A stretch of 64,000 nt of DNA from NCBI GenBank assembly GCA_038043245.1, contig JBBTCH010000010.1, positions 62,001 through 126,000 on the forward strand, in the 5' to 3' direction. The notes beneath the pieces were generated by a model, which saw nothing but the letters and a program-made list of their open reading frames with translations, did not search any database and was not told the origin of the DNA. Both the position numbers and the translations under genes were made by a program. Below are positions 53,221 through 62,968 of the stretch, piece after piece. Numbering within the stretch: the first letter of the stretch is position 1; each line of letters opens with the position of its first letter. This DNA is from JACPFV01 sp038043245 (lineage in GTDB: Bacteria > Pseudomonadota > Gammaproteobacteria > Nevskiales > Nevskiaceae).

Positions 53221-55452
53221 ATGAATACCCGCACGCTGCTGGCCGGCATCACCACGCTGTCTCTCGTCGCTTGCGGTCACTCCGTCCCGGTGACTCAGAA
53301 TCTCGCTGTCGGTGTCCGTGCCGACGTGGAATGCAACACCACGTCCGCTGATCACTCGGCACAGTCGCTGCCCTACCACGTCGAGCCGCATCCCGGCCCT
53401 ACCGCGCTGTATCTGCCGCCACCGCGAGCACCACAGTTGGAGAACACGGGTGTGTGGACGGCGCCGCCGATTCTCATCTCCGGTGCCAGCGCCTATCGCT
53501 GCGGCGAGTTTCTGTATCAGGACTGGCTGTTCGACGATCACGGGGCACTCGGCCCGCTCGACCCTAACGATCCGCAAGCGGCCAGCGCTTACCTGTTCTC
53601 GCCCAAAACCGGCACGCTGACCTACCCGACCGATGCGGTCTACGCCAACAACGCGGCGGACCTGGTCGAGTTTCGCGTCAAACCGCAGTCCGACGCCACC
53701 TTGTTCCGCATCACCCTCAACACGCTGCAGGACCCGGAGCGCGTCGCCTTCACGCTGGCGTTGGGCACGTCCGCCGAAGCGCTCGACTGGCCGCATGACG
53801 CCGGTGTGAGTTCGCCCGCCGAATGGTTCCTCACCGTGCACGGCATGACGGCCGAACTGGTCAGCGCCGCCGACGGCAACGTGCAGAATCCGGCGCCGAC
53901 CTTGACGGTTGACCTGGAACGTCGCCAATTCGAAATTCGCGTCGCGCACCAAGCTTGGAACCCCGGCACCGGTCGCGTGCGCATGGCCGCCGGTGTCGGC
54001 CTGTGGGACGCCGCGGCGAACGCGTATTTAAAGCCCAGCCTGACCGCGAGTGCCACTGCGCCGGGTGGCGCGCTGCCGATCAGCGCCGCCCTGTTCAACC
54101 TAGCATTCCGCGCCAGCGAACCGATACCGGAATTCGGACCGTACAGCGGCCGCACCATTGCCGATGCCGCCGTACTGTCTCGGGTGCAGGGCCGCTGGTG
54201 GCGCGAATACGCGCAGGCCCAAGCGCTGGCGCTGGGCGATGTCAGTGCCTTTTTCACCGAGGTGGATTTTGATGCGCTGGCCCGTGGCGCCGGCGACGAA
54301 TCCGCTGTACCGAAAACCGGTTTCATGAATCGCATCTTCGCCAGCCGCTATGTCTTCGGTCAGGGCGTGGATTACCTCAAGGAATGCGGCGGCATCTCTG
54401 CCGCGCGTCCCTGCGACGGCGCCATGGTCGGCCAGTTGCAGCCCTACACGCTTTACGTGCCGGAGAAACCGGCACCGGCCGGTGGCTACGGACTGACACT
54501 GTTGCTGCACGCGCTATCAGCGAATCTCAACCAGTATCTCGGTTCGCGTCATGCGCAATCGCTGGGCGAGCGCGGCACCGGCTCGCTGGTGGTGACACCC
54601 GCGGGCCGTGGGCCCGACGGGTTTTATTTTGATGTAGCCGAAGCCGACATGTTCGAAGTCTGGGCCGACGTCGCCCGCCACTATCCGCTGGACCCGGACT
54701 GGACGGTGATGAGCGGTTACTCGATGGGCGGCATCGGCACTTTCCGTCTCGCCCCGCGCTACCCCGACCTGTTCGCGCGCATCATGCCGATCGTCGCCGC
54801 GGCCGGCGACGCCGAAGAAAAACTGGCCTCGCTGCGCAACGTGCCGGTGATGATGAGCAACAGCACCTTCGACGAATTGCAGCCGGTGGTCTCCACCGAG
54901 GGCACGGTCACAGCGCTGAACGATCTGGGCTATCGCTACGATGTGATGCGCTTCGAGACCTGGGACCATCTCTCGCCTGCGACCAATGATTTCTACCCGT
55001 TCGGCGTGGAATTTCTCGGCGAGGCGCGGGTGGAGCGGAATCCTGCGCGCATCACTTACGTGCTGGCGCCGGCCGAGGACGAACCGCGCGTGGATGTCAT
55101 CGCCGACAAAGCCTATTGGCTTTCGGACCTGCGTCTGCGCGATGCGGCAGCGGGAACCGGATCGATTGACGCGCGCTCCGAAGGCCTGGGATTGGCGGAG
55201 CCGGTCGTGCTGGCGCCGCTGCAGACCAATGGCCTGCTCACTGGTGGTTATCTCGAACCTGCACCGTTCACGCGCCGCCAACTGACCTGGATGCCTGCGA
55301 CGCCGGCGCTGGCGCGCAACCGGCTGGTCATCCAGGCCCGTAACATCGCGACGGTAACGGTGCATCCGCAACGCGTGGGTCTCGACTGTAACGCCGAGAT
55401 CGAACTGGACAGCGACGGACCGATGGGCCTGCGACTGGCTGGCTGCAACTGA
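53221..55452 (+). CDS. Lipoprotein with C-terminal esterase domain
   Basis: 743 residues. Signal peptide with lipobox SLVAC (Cys18). Residues 30-390 form a beta-rich module with DOMON/glucodextranase-like flavour (tentative). Residues 400-600 are an esterase: LTLLLHALSANLNQYLG, nucleophile elbow GYSMGG (Ser501), and FETWDHLSPATND (probable His). A beta-sandwich tail follows. Anchored in the envelope; substrate unknown. AGGAGAAAGGC precedes the ATG. Confidence 0.8.
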   Translation: MNTRTLLAGITTLSLVACGHSVPVTQNLAVGVRADVECNTTSADHSAQSLPYHVEPHPGPTALYLPPPRAPQLENTGVWTAPPILISGASAYRCGEFLYQDWLFDDHGALGPLDPNDPQAASAYLFSPKTGTLTYPTDAVYANNAADLVEFRVKPQSDATLFRITLNTLQDPERVAFTLALGTSAEALDWPHDAGVSSPAEWFLTVHGMTAELVSAADGNVQNPAPTLTVDLERRQFEIRVAHQAWNPGTGRVRMAAGVGLWDAAANAYLKPSLTASATAPGGALPISAALFNLAFRASEPIPEFGPYSGRTIADAAVLSRVQGRWWREYAQAQALALGDVSAFFTEVDFDALARGAGDESAVPKTGFMNRIFASRYVFGQGVDYLKECGGISAARPCDGAMVGQLQPYTLYVPEKPAPAGGYGLTLLLHALSANLNQYLGSRHAQSLGERGTGSLVVTPAGRGPDGFYFDVAEADMFEVWADVARHYPLDPDWTVMSGYSMGGIGTFRLAPRYPDLFARIMPIVAAAGDAEEKLASLRNVPVMMSNSTFDELQPVVSTEGTVTALNDLGYRYDVMRFETWDHLSPATNDFYPFGVEFLGEARVERNPARITYVLAPAEDEPRVDVIADKAYWLSDLRLRDAAAGTGSIDARSEGLGLAEPVVLAPLQTNGLLTGGYLEPAPFTRRQLTWMPATPALARNRLVIQARNIATVTVHPQRVGLDCNAEIELDSDGPMGLRLAGCN

Positions 55453-56237
55453 TCAGCCTCGCGCTCGCGGTCAAGCTGTTTGCCGCACCCGCGCTGATCG
55501 GTCTTGCCAGCCTCGCCGGAAAACGCTGGGGCCCAAACATCGCCGGGCTCATCGGCGGCCTGCCGCTGATTGGCGGCCCGGTGGTGCTGGCGATCTGGCT
55601 CAGCGACGGCGCACAAATGGCGACGCAGGTGGCGCTCGCCGCACCGGTCGGCGTGTGGGCCACGCTGTGTTATCTGCTGGTCGTCGGCTACACCAGCGTG
55701 CACGGGCGCTGGTATGTCGCCATCCCCCTCGGCTGGCTGGTCTATCTGAGCACGGCCGTGCTGCTGGACAAAGCGGGGCTGGCGTATTCGCTCACGCTCG
55801 GCCTCGCCATCCTGCCCGGTTTGTGGCTGGCCGCGACGCGCTGGCTGCCCAAGCCGTCCGCATCACCGGTGGCGGTCCATCTGCCGAAAATAGAACTGCT
55901 GGCGCGCATCATCGCCGCCGTCGTACTGGTACTGGCCCTGACCACCGCCGCCGATTTTCTCGGTCCCAGTCTGACCGGCGTGCTTGCCGGCGTACCGGTC
56001 GCGGCGACGGTGATCCCGGCATTCACGCTGGCCAATGCCGGGCGCGACGCGCTGCTGCTGGCACTGCGCGGATTCCTCACCGGCCTGACGGGTTTTGTCG
56101 TGTTCTTTCTTGTCCTTGGTCACGCCATGCCCGCGCTCGGTGCGCTGGCCCTGCTGCCCGCGCTGGTGGCGTGTGTGACCGTAGGCTTGGCGGCGACCCA
56201 TGCCGCCCGGCGTGTGGCCGCTAAAATGCCTTCATGA
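55449..56237 (+). CDS. Integral membrane protein with internal duplication; probable CTG start
   Basis: The homologous frame begins right after the esterase stop: it opens at 55392 and has no ATG, GTG or TTG until GTG 55578, yet encodes a membrane helix and a conserved motif before that (LISLALAVKLFAAPALIGLA, then GPNIAGLIGGLPLIGGPVVL). The likely start is CTG 55449, overlapping the esterase TGA in CTGA, like the ATGA overlaps at the two junctions downstream. 262 residues, about eight membrane segments. A second copy of the motif, GPSLTGVLAGVPVAATVIPA, appears in the other half. Family unknown. Confidence 0.68.
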   Translation: MISLALAVKLFAAPALIGLASLAGKRWGPNIAGLIGGLPLIGGPVVLAIWLSDGAQMATQVALAAPVGVWATLCYLLVVGYTSVHGRWYVAIPLGWLVYLSTAVLLDKAGLAYSLTLGLAILPGLWLAATRWLPKPSASPVAVHLPKIELLARIIAAVVLVLALTTAADFLGPSLTGVLAGVPVAATVIPAFTLANAGRDALLLALRGFLTGLTGFVVFFLVLGHAMPALGALALLPALVACVTVGLAATHAARRVAAKMPS

Positions 56238-56800
56238 CCAATCAACTGGGGTTGAAGCGGCTTCCGGGCATGGCCTTGCTGATCCTCGTGGCCGGATGCG
56301 ACGTAAGTGTTGATTCGGCACCAAGAGCGGGCCACTCCGATGCTTGCGTCTCCCTGAGTGGCGACGACTTGAGTGTCACGTTTACGACTTCAGGGACCTG
56401 CTTAAACTGCTCCGTCGCAAACACGAAGGCGGCAATTGATGGCGATCCAACAACCTACGCCACCCTTTCTGTCACAGCCGCCACGAATAGCGAAGTAGCA
56501 TTAAGGGTCAGTAGCGGTTCAGGTTCAATCGTTCCTGCGAGAGCCGTGACCGTCAAATTGCGTGCAAATGCCGGGGCGTTCGTTTCGCAAGCATTGTATT
56601 TGCGAACATTCTTTCGAGGGTTCTTAGTAAGCGCGTACTCTGCTGCGGGCGCTTTTCCGGGCGCATCCATCCCGGACGACTTTGAGATTCAGATGGAAAC
56701 CCCACCATTCGATACTGTGGAGTTCGCGTTTGGGCAGACGATTGCCGGATTTGAAATGGATGTGTTCGATTTCTGCTTCGTCCCTGAATTGCCGCCATGA
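56234..56800 (+). CDS. Small putative lipoprotein
   Basis: 188 residues with a lipobox (LILVAGC, Cys22). The mature part is a Ser/Thr-rich beta protein with four cysteines (DACVS, TCLNCS, DFCF). Base composition looks lower in GC than the surrounding genes, which may indicate recent acquisition. Overlaps neighbours by ATGA on both sides. No recognised domain. Confidence 0.72.
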   Translation: MTNQLGLKRLPGMALLILVAGCDVSVDSAPRAGHSDACVSLSGDDLSVTFTTSGTCLNCSVANTKAAIDGDPTTYATLSVTAATNSEVALRVSSGSGSIVPARAVTVKLRANAGAFVSQALYLRTFFRGFLVSAYSAAGAFPGASIPDDFEIQMETPPFDTVEFAFGQTIAGFEMDVFDFCFVPELPP

Positions 56801-57933
56801 CGCTGATCTTTTTTCAACTGCTGGTGTTCCTGTTGGGCGGCGCTTTGGGCGCGGCGCTGGCGTATTTCTGGCAGCGCTCATTGCGCGCCCAGGAGCGCGC
56901 GGCGATGGCTGCGGCCCGCGCGCAGCTGGAAACTCATTTCAAGCAGTTGTCTCAGGACGTTCTGGAAGACAAGTCGAAGCGCTTCACCGAACAGAATCAG
57001 CAGAACATCGAGGCGATCCTGAAGCCACTGCGTGAGCGCATCGGCGGCTTCGAGGAGCTGGTCAAGGACAGTTACAACCGCGAAACCCGCGACCGCGTGG
57101 CGCTGAAAGAGCAGATCACGCAGCTGCAGGTGCTCAACCGGCAGGTCTCCAGCGAAGCCAACCAGCTGGCGACCGCGCTACGCGGTCAATCGAAGACGCA
57201 AGGCAACTGGGGCGAGCTGGTGCTGGAGCGCGTGCTGGAACTGGCGGGGCTGGAAAAAGGCCGCGAATACAGCCTGCAGGTGCCGGCGAAATCCACCGAG
57301 GGCAAAGCCTATTTCCTCGACGCGCTGGTGCAATTGCCAGACGGCCGCCAGATCATCATTGACTCCAAGGTCTCACTGACGGCGTATCTGGGCAGCACCT
57401 CTGCCACCGACGACGACGCGCGCAAGCTGGCACTGGACGAACACGTGGCCTCCCTGCGCAAGCATGTGAAGGAACTGTCCGGCAAGGAATACCAGCGGCT
57501 CGAAGGCATCACCTCACTCAACTTCGTGCTGATGTTCGTGCCCAACGAAGCGGGTTTTGTCGAGGCGCTGCGCCACGACGCCGCGCTGTTCACCGACGCC
57601 TACGAAAAAAGTGTGGTGCTGGTCTCCCCCACCACCTTGCTGCCAACGCTGCGTGCGGTGGAGAGCTCATGGCGACTGGAGCGCCAGACCCAGAACGCGC
57701 AGGAGATCGCCACCCAGGCTGGTGCGTTGTATGACAAGTTCGTCGGCTTCGCCGAGTCGCTGCTCGATGTCGGCGCCGCCATCGGCAAGGCGCAGGAACA
57801 TTACGACAAGGCGCGCAATCAATTGACCGACGGCAAGGGCAACGTCGTGCGCCGCATCGAACAGCTCAAGAAAATGGGCGCCGCAGCCGAGAAATCCCTG
57901 CCCAGCGCATTGGCCAGGGACGCGGAAGACTGA
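56797..57933 (+). CDS. rmuC: DNA recombination protein RmuC
   Basis: 378 residues. N-terminal membrane helix (LIFFQLLVFLLGGALGAALA), then a long coiled coil to about residue 130, then the RmuC core: GNWGELVLERVLELAGLEKG, ALVQLPDGRQIIIDSKVSLT and VLMFVPNEAGFVEAL. Limits inversions and recombination by an unknown nuclease-like activity. Starts inside the lipoprotein stop (ATGA). Confidence 0.94.
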   Translation: MTLIFFQLLVFLLGGALGAALAYFWQRSLRAQERAAMAAARAQLETHFKQLSQDVLEDKSKRFTEQNQQNIEAILKPLRERIGGFEELVKDSYNRETRDRVALKEQITQLQVLNRQVSSEANQLATALRGQSKTQGNWGELVLERVLELAGLEKGREYSLQVPAKSTEGKAYFLDALVQLPDGRQIIIDSKVSLTAYLGSTSATDDDARKLALDEHVASLRKHVKELSGKEYQRLEGITSLNFVLMFVPNEAGFVEALRHDAALFTDAYEKSVVLVSPTTLLPTLRAVESSWRLERQTQNAQEIATQAGALYDKFVGFAESLLDVGAAIGKAQEHYDKARNQLTDGKGNVVRRIEQLKKMGAAAEKSLPSALARDAED

Positions 57934-57948
57934 AAAACGGATGGCGTT

Positions 57949-58949
<1,001 letters not shown>

Positions 58950-58950
<1 letters not shown>

Positions 58951-59993
58951 TAGCAGCAGGCTCCAGGCACCGCGCCGGCGCTGAGCGCTGGCGGCGGCCC
59001 ACAGTCAAACAAGCCGTAGTGCGTGGCTTTGTCTCCGATCACGCGAAAATGCCGGGCGTAACGCGTCTTCGAGATCATGTCGGCGGTGTTGCCGCAGACC
59101 AACATCGGTTTGCCGGCCTCGAACAAGTGATGGTCGTCGAGCGCGAAACGATGCGGGGTTTCGGCGATGTCGCCGTTGTAGTACGCAACCTGACCGAAGT
59201 CCTCGCAGCGATCCTCGAGGTTGAGCTTGAACGCGCGCACAGTGATGGAATAGAACCTGATGTTGCCGATCTTGGCCGCGACTTCGGGGTTGGTCACCGA
59301 CAACGGCGAGGTCGAAACGGTGCGCGCATCACGGCAGCCGGACTCGGCCATCAGGCGGCGGAAATCCTCGGTGTAGAGCGCCCCGCCCAGACATTCGCCG
59401 AGCAGCACCGGATCCTGCGTCAATGGCTTGGGGATGCGGCGGTCGGCGAACACGTCGGAGAAATACAGCTCGCCACCGGGCTTGAGCACACGGAAAATCT
59501 CGCGGAACACGCGCGGCTTGTCCGGCGAAAGATTCAGCACGCAGTTGCTGATAACCAGGTCCACCGACGCATCGGCGATCCCGGCAGTTTTCAGGTCTTC
59601 GATGTAACCCTGCTTAAACTCGGTGTTGGCGAACCCGAACTTGTCGGCATGGTATTTCTGGTGCCTGCGCGCGACGCTCAACTGCTCGTCGGTCATGTCG
59701 AGGCCAATGACGCGACCCTGTGAGCCGACCAGCTTGGACAGCACGTAGCAGTCGCGACCGGAGCCGGAGCCGAGATCAAGCACGGTGGCGCCTTCCAGCG
59801 CAGGCGGAATCGGCGAACCACAGCCATAGAAACGATCCTTCACCTCGGGGTGGATGTCCTTGAGAATCGCCGAGACATGTACGGGCAGCGATTCGGCCAG
59901 ACAGCAGGCCGAGGTCTGCAAATCGGCCGAGGACTTCAGTACCTTGCCGTAATAATCCTGGATGGACGCGTGTGCGTTGAAATCGCCGTTCAT
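58950..59993 (-). CDS. arsM: Arsenite methyltransferase ArsM
   Basis: 347 residues. SAM motif VLDLGSGSGRDCYVLSKLVG. The four arsenic-binding cysteines of AS3MT-type enzymes have counterparts: Cys30/31 (SACCLAE), Cys58 (YGCGSP), Cys151 (SNCVLNLSPDK) and Cys201 (GECLGGALY). Methylates As(III) stepwise. The Cys-rich end (GPPPALSAGAVPGACC) is typical of members of arsenosugar loci. Coupled to arsS. Confidence 0.92.
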
Positions 59994-60001
59994 GTCTGTG
60001 G

Positions 60002-61105
60002 TCAGGTCAGAAAACTGAGGCGCATCAGCATAGCGCCGAGCGTGGCCGCCAGCGGCAAAGTCACTAGCCAGGCGGCGAAGATGCCAGCGATGGTCTTCCA
60101 GCGCGCCTGGCGAGTGACCGCGCCGATGCCGAACAGCGCGCCACAGGAGACGTGGGTCGTCGAAAGCGGCAGGCCCAGCGGCGACGCCACCATCACCAGC
60201 GCCGAAGTGATCAGGTTGGCGGTCAGGCCCTGGCCGGGATTCATCGCGGTGATTTTTTTCGACATGGTCTGCGCCACGCGTTGCGCACCCAGCAAACCGC
60301 CGAGCGCAATCACCACCCCCACGCCGATAAACGCGCCCATGCCCTGCCCGGTCAAAGGAGCGGCGAGCAGCATCAGCGCGACGATTTTTGGCGTGTCATT
60401 GACGCCGCGCGCGAAACTCACCAGCCCCGCCGACAGGTAATGCAGGCGGTCAAGCAGCGTCTGCGCCGAGACACCGAACATCGCTCCGCTGTAGCGCTCC
60501 TGACAGACCTGTTGGTTTTCGATCACCACGCTGATTTTTCCCAAGGCAGTGCCGTTGGTTTGCGGCACCCATTCATTGCCGACACAGACGCAAGTCTCGC
60601 GAGTGATGCCCAGCGCCGAGCGCAGGCGTGTCAGCAGCGGATACAGCAGCATCGCCGACGCAATGGCCAGCAGCGGGCCGATGGCGAGGGGCAGGAAAAT
60701 GGACGCACTGACCTTGCTCCAGTTGATCGCGGATTCCGGCGCCGCGAAGCCGGCGCCCAGCAAGGCGCCCACCAGTGCATGCGTGGTCGAGATCGGCGCG
60801 CCGATGCGCGTGGCGATCAGCACCGTTGCGGCGGCCGCCATCACCACGGCAGTGGCGAATCCCGGCAGCGCCAGCGTGTCCGGCGAAACGATCTGCTTGC
60901 CGCTGAACGTAGCAACCAGGCTGGCGGCAAGCCAGACTGCGGCAACCGAACCGGCGAAGGTCATCGCCGTGCCCCAGTTCAGCGCCTTCTTGTAATCGCT
61001 GACACCACTGCCGAACAATGTCGCCACACCCTTGAAGTTGTCATTGGCGCCGTTGGCATAGGCCAACAAGCCCACACACAGCAGACCCACCATCAAGATA
61101 GTCAT
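60002..61105 (-). CDS. PiT family inorganic phosphate (arsenate) transporter
   Basis: 367 residues, about ten membrane segments. GAND motif at the start (LLAYANGANDNFKGVATL) and its repeat in the other half (FARGVNDTPKIVALML). STTHALVGALLGAG and STTHVSCGALFGIG are paired signatures. Transports phosphate with protons. Located 8 bp upstream of arsM, so a role in arsenate or phosphate uptake for the arsenosugar pathway is likely. Confidence 0.92.
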   Translation of the reverse strand: MTILMVGLLCVGLLAYANGANDNFKGVATLFGSGVSDYKKALNWGTAMTFAGSVAAVWLAASLVATFSGKQIVSPDTLALPGFATAVVMAAAATVLIATRIGAPISTTHALVGALLGAGFAAPESAINWSKVSASIFLPLAIGPLLAIASAMLLYPLLTRLRSALGITRETCVCVGNEWVPQTNGTALGKISVVIENQQVCQERYSGAMFGVSAQTLLDRLHYLSAGLVSFARGVNDTPKIVALMLLAAPLTGQGMGAFIGVGVVIALGGLLGAQRVAQTMSKKITAMNPGQGLTANLITSALVMVASPLGLPLSTTHVSCGALFGIGAVTRQARWKTIAGIFAAWLVTLPLAATLGAMLMRLSFLT

Positions 61106-61172
61106 CGGTTCATCCTAATTACGCCGCCATTGCAGGAACGGATTCACCCGTTCGGCATTCATGTCTGTCCGT

Positions 61173-61508
61173 TCAGAGGATGAGTTTGTCCAGCTGGTTC
61201 TGCATCTGTACCGAGTGCACCAGGGTGATGCCGGCTTTCATCACCGCGGCGACGTGCACCGCCTCCATCATCTGTGCTGGATTGGCGCCGGCTTCAAGGC
61301 AGGCTGTGGTGTAGGCGTCGATGCAGTACGGGCATTTCTCCGAATGCGAGATCGCCAGCGCGATCAGGGCTTTCTCGCGCTTGCTCAGCGCACCGTCGCT
61401 GCCGGTGACCTGCCCGTAGTACTTGAAGAACTGCTCGGCGTGTTCCTTGCCGTGCTTGCCGATGTCGCCGAATTTCTTCAGGTCTTCGCTTTCGTAGTAG
61501 TTGCTCAT
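61173..61508 (-). CDS. AhpD/carboxymuconolactone decarboxylase-like protein of arsenosugar clusters
   Basis: 111 residues. KALIALAISHSEKCPYCIDA has the redox CPYC motif of AhpD-like proteins, followed by HVAAVMKAGITLVHSVQM. Small proteins of this kind are regularly found next to ArsS and ArsM and are named arsenosugar biosynthesis-associated peroxidase-like proteins. First gene of the four-gene minus-strand cluster; its role may be thiol redox chemistry. Confidence 0.88.
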   Translation of the reverse strand: MSNYYESEDLKKFGDIGKHGKEHAEQFFKYYGQVTGSDGALSKREKALIALAISHSEKCPYCIDAYTTACLEAGANPAQMMEAVHVAAVMKAGITLVHSVQMQNQLDKLIL

Positions 61509-61533
61509 CCGGGCTCCAAGCGATTAGTCGTCT

Positions 61534-61596
61534 CACCGGCAAAAGCCGGTGTCCAGAATCTGAATCAACGAATTGGATTCCGGCTTGCGCCGGAAT
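61534..61596. repeat. Pair of intergenic hairpin repeats between the AhpD-like gene and rimO
   Basis: CACCGGC-AAAA-GCCGGTG (61534-61551) and ATTCCGGC-TTGC-GCCGGAAT (61577-61596). The second, preceded by TGG and followed by GATGG, matches the common intergenic repeat form of beta- and gammaproteobacteria (TGGATTCC...GGAATGA). They sit upstream of both divergent genes and could also affect their promoters. Confidence 0.65.
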
Positions 61597-61630
61597 GATG
61601 GAAGGGTAGCAGAGTAGAATTGCGCCCCCT

Positions 61631-62968
61631 ATGAAAACCGCCAGCCGCAAACGCAAAGCCGCGCCGAGGGTGGGCTTTGTTTCCCTCGGCTGCCCCAAAG
61701 CGCTGGTGGATTCCGAGCGCATCCTCACGCAGCTGCGCGCGGAAGGGTATGAGACCTCGCCCAGCTACGACAAGGCCGACGTGGTGCTGGTCAACACCTG
61801 CGGCTTCATTGATTCCGCGGTCACGGAATCGCTCGACGCCATCGGCGAAGCGATGGCCGAGAACGGCAAGGTCATCGTCACCGGCTGCCTCGGTGCCAAA
61901 GGCAGCATCATCCGCGACCGGTTTCCGGATGTGCTGTCCATCACCGGCCCGCAGGATTACGCTGGCGTGATGAAGGCGGTACACGCGGCGGTGCCGCCCG
62001 CACACGATCCGTTCATTGACCTGTTGCCGCCGCAAGGGGTGAAGCTGACACCCAAGCATTACGCCTATCTGAAAATCGCCGAGGGATGCAACCACAAATG
62101 CAGCTTCTGCATCATCCCTTCGATGCGCGGCCGGCTGGATTCACGCCCGGTGACCGAGGTTCTGACCGAAGCCGAGAAACTGGTTAAAGCTGGCGTGCAG
62201 GAACTGCTGGTGATCTCGCAGGACACCAGCGCCTACGGTCTCGACCGCAAATACGCCGGTGGCGTGTGGCGCGGCCAGGAATACCAGACGCGGATGCTCG
62301 ACCTCTGCCGTGGCCTGGGCGAGCTCGGCGCATGGGTGCGGCTGCACTATGTCTATCCCTATCCGCATGTAGACCAGATCATCCCGCTGATGGCCGAAGG
62401 CAAAATCCTGCCCTACCTCGATATTCCGTTTCAGCATGCGTCTAAGCCCGTGCTCAAGGCGATGAAGCGCCCGGCCGCCGCCGAAGACACGCTGGAGCGA
62501 CTCACCGCCTGGCGCAGAATCTGTCCCGACATCACCGTGCGCAGCACCTTCATCGTCGGCTTTCCCGGCGAGACCGAGCACGATTTCGACGAGCTGCTCG
62601 ACTGGCTGGATGAAGCGCAGCTCGACCGCGTCGGCTGCTTCAAGTATTCGCCGGTGGAAGGCGCGGCGGCCAACGCCATCGCCCACCCGGTGCCGGATGA
62701 AGTGAAAGAGGAACGCTACCACCGCTTCATGCAGGCGCAGGCCGTCATCAGCGAACGCAAGCTCGCGGCAAAAGTGGGCAAGACGCTCGAAGTGCTGATT
62801 GACGAAGTGCACGGCGAAACCGCCGTCGCCCGCTCGCACGCCGACGCGCCGGAAATTGACGGCAATGTGTCGGTGTCAGGCGGAAAAGTGAAGGTCGGGC
62901 AACGGCTGAAGGTGAAAATCACCCATGCCGATACTTACGATCTGGTGGGAACCGTTATTCCACCGTGA
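61631..62968 (+). CDS. rimO: Ribosomal protein S12 methylthiotransferase RimO
   Basis: 445 residues. N-terminal UPF0004 domain with three conserved Cys (SLGCPKALVDSE, VNTCGFIDSA, TGCLGAKG), radical SAM motif CNHKCSFC, and a C-terminal TRAM domain. Adds a methylthio group to Asp of ribosomal protein S12. The motif SFCIIPSMRG and the LDIPFQHAS block separate it from MiaB. Its end overlaps glmS tail to tail by 14 bp. Confidence 0.96.
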   Translation: MKTASRKRKAAPRVGFVSLGCPKALVDSERILTQLRAEGYETSPSYDKADVVLVNTCGFIDSAVTESLDAIGEAMAENGKVIVTGCLGAKGSIIRDRFPDVLSITGPQDYAGVMKAVHAAVPPAHDPFIDLLPPQGVKLTPKHYAYLKIAEGCNHKCSFCIIPSMRGRLDSRPVTEVLTEAEKLVKAGVQELLVISQDTSAYGLDRKYAGGVWRGQEYQTRMLDLCRGLGELGAWVRLHYVYPYPHVDQIIPLMAEGKILPYLDIPFQHASKPVLKAMKRPAAAEDTLERLTAWRRICPDITVRSTFIVGFPGETEHDFDELLDWLDEAQLDRVGCFKYSPVEGAAANAIAHPVPDEVKEERYHRFMQAQAVISERKLAAKVGKTLEVLIDEVHGETAVARSHADAPEIDGNVSVSGGKVKVGQRLKVKITHADTYDLVGTVIPP

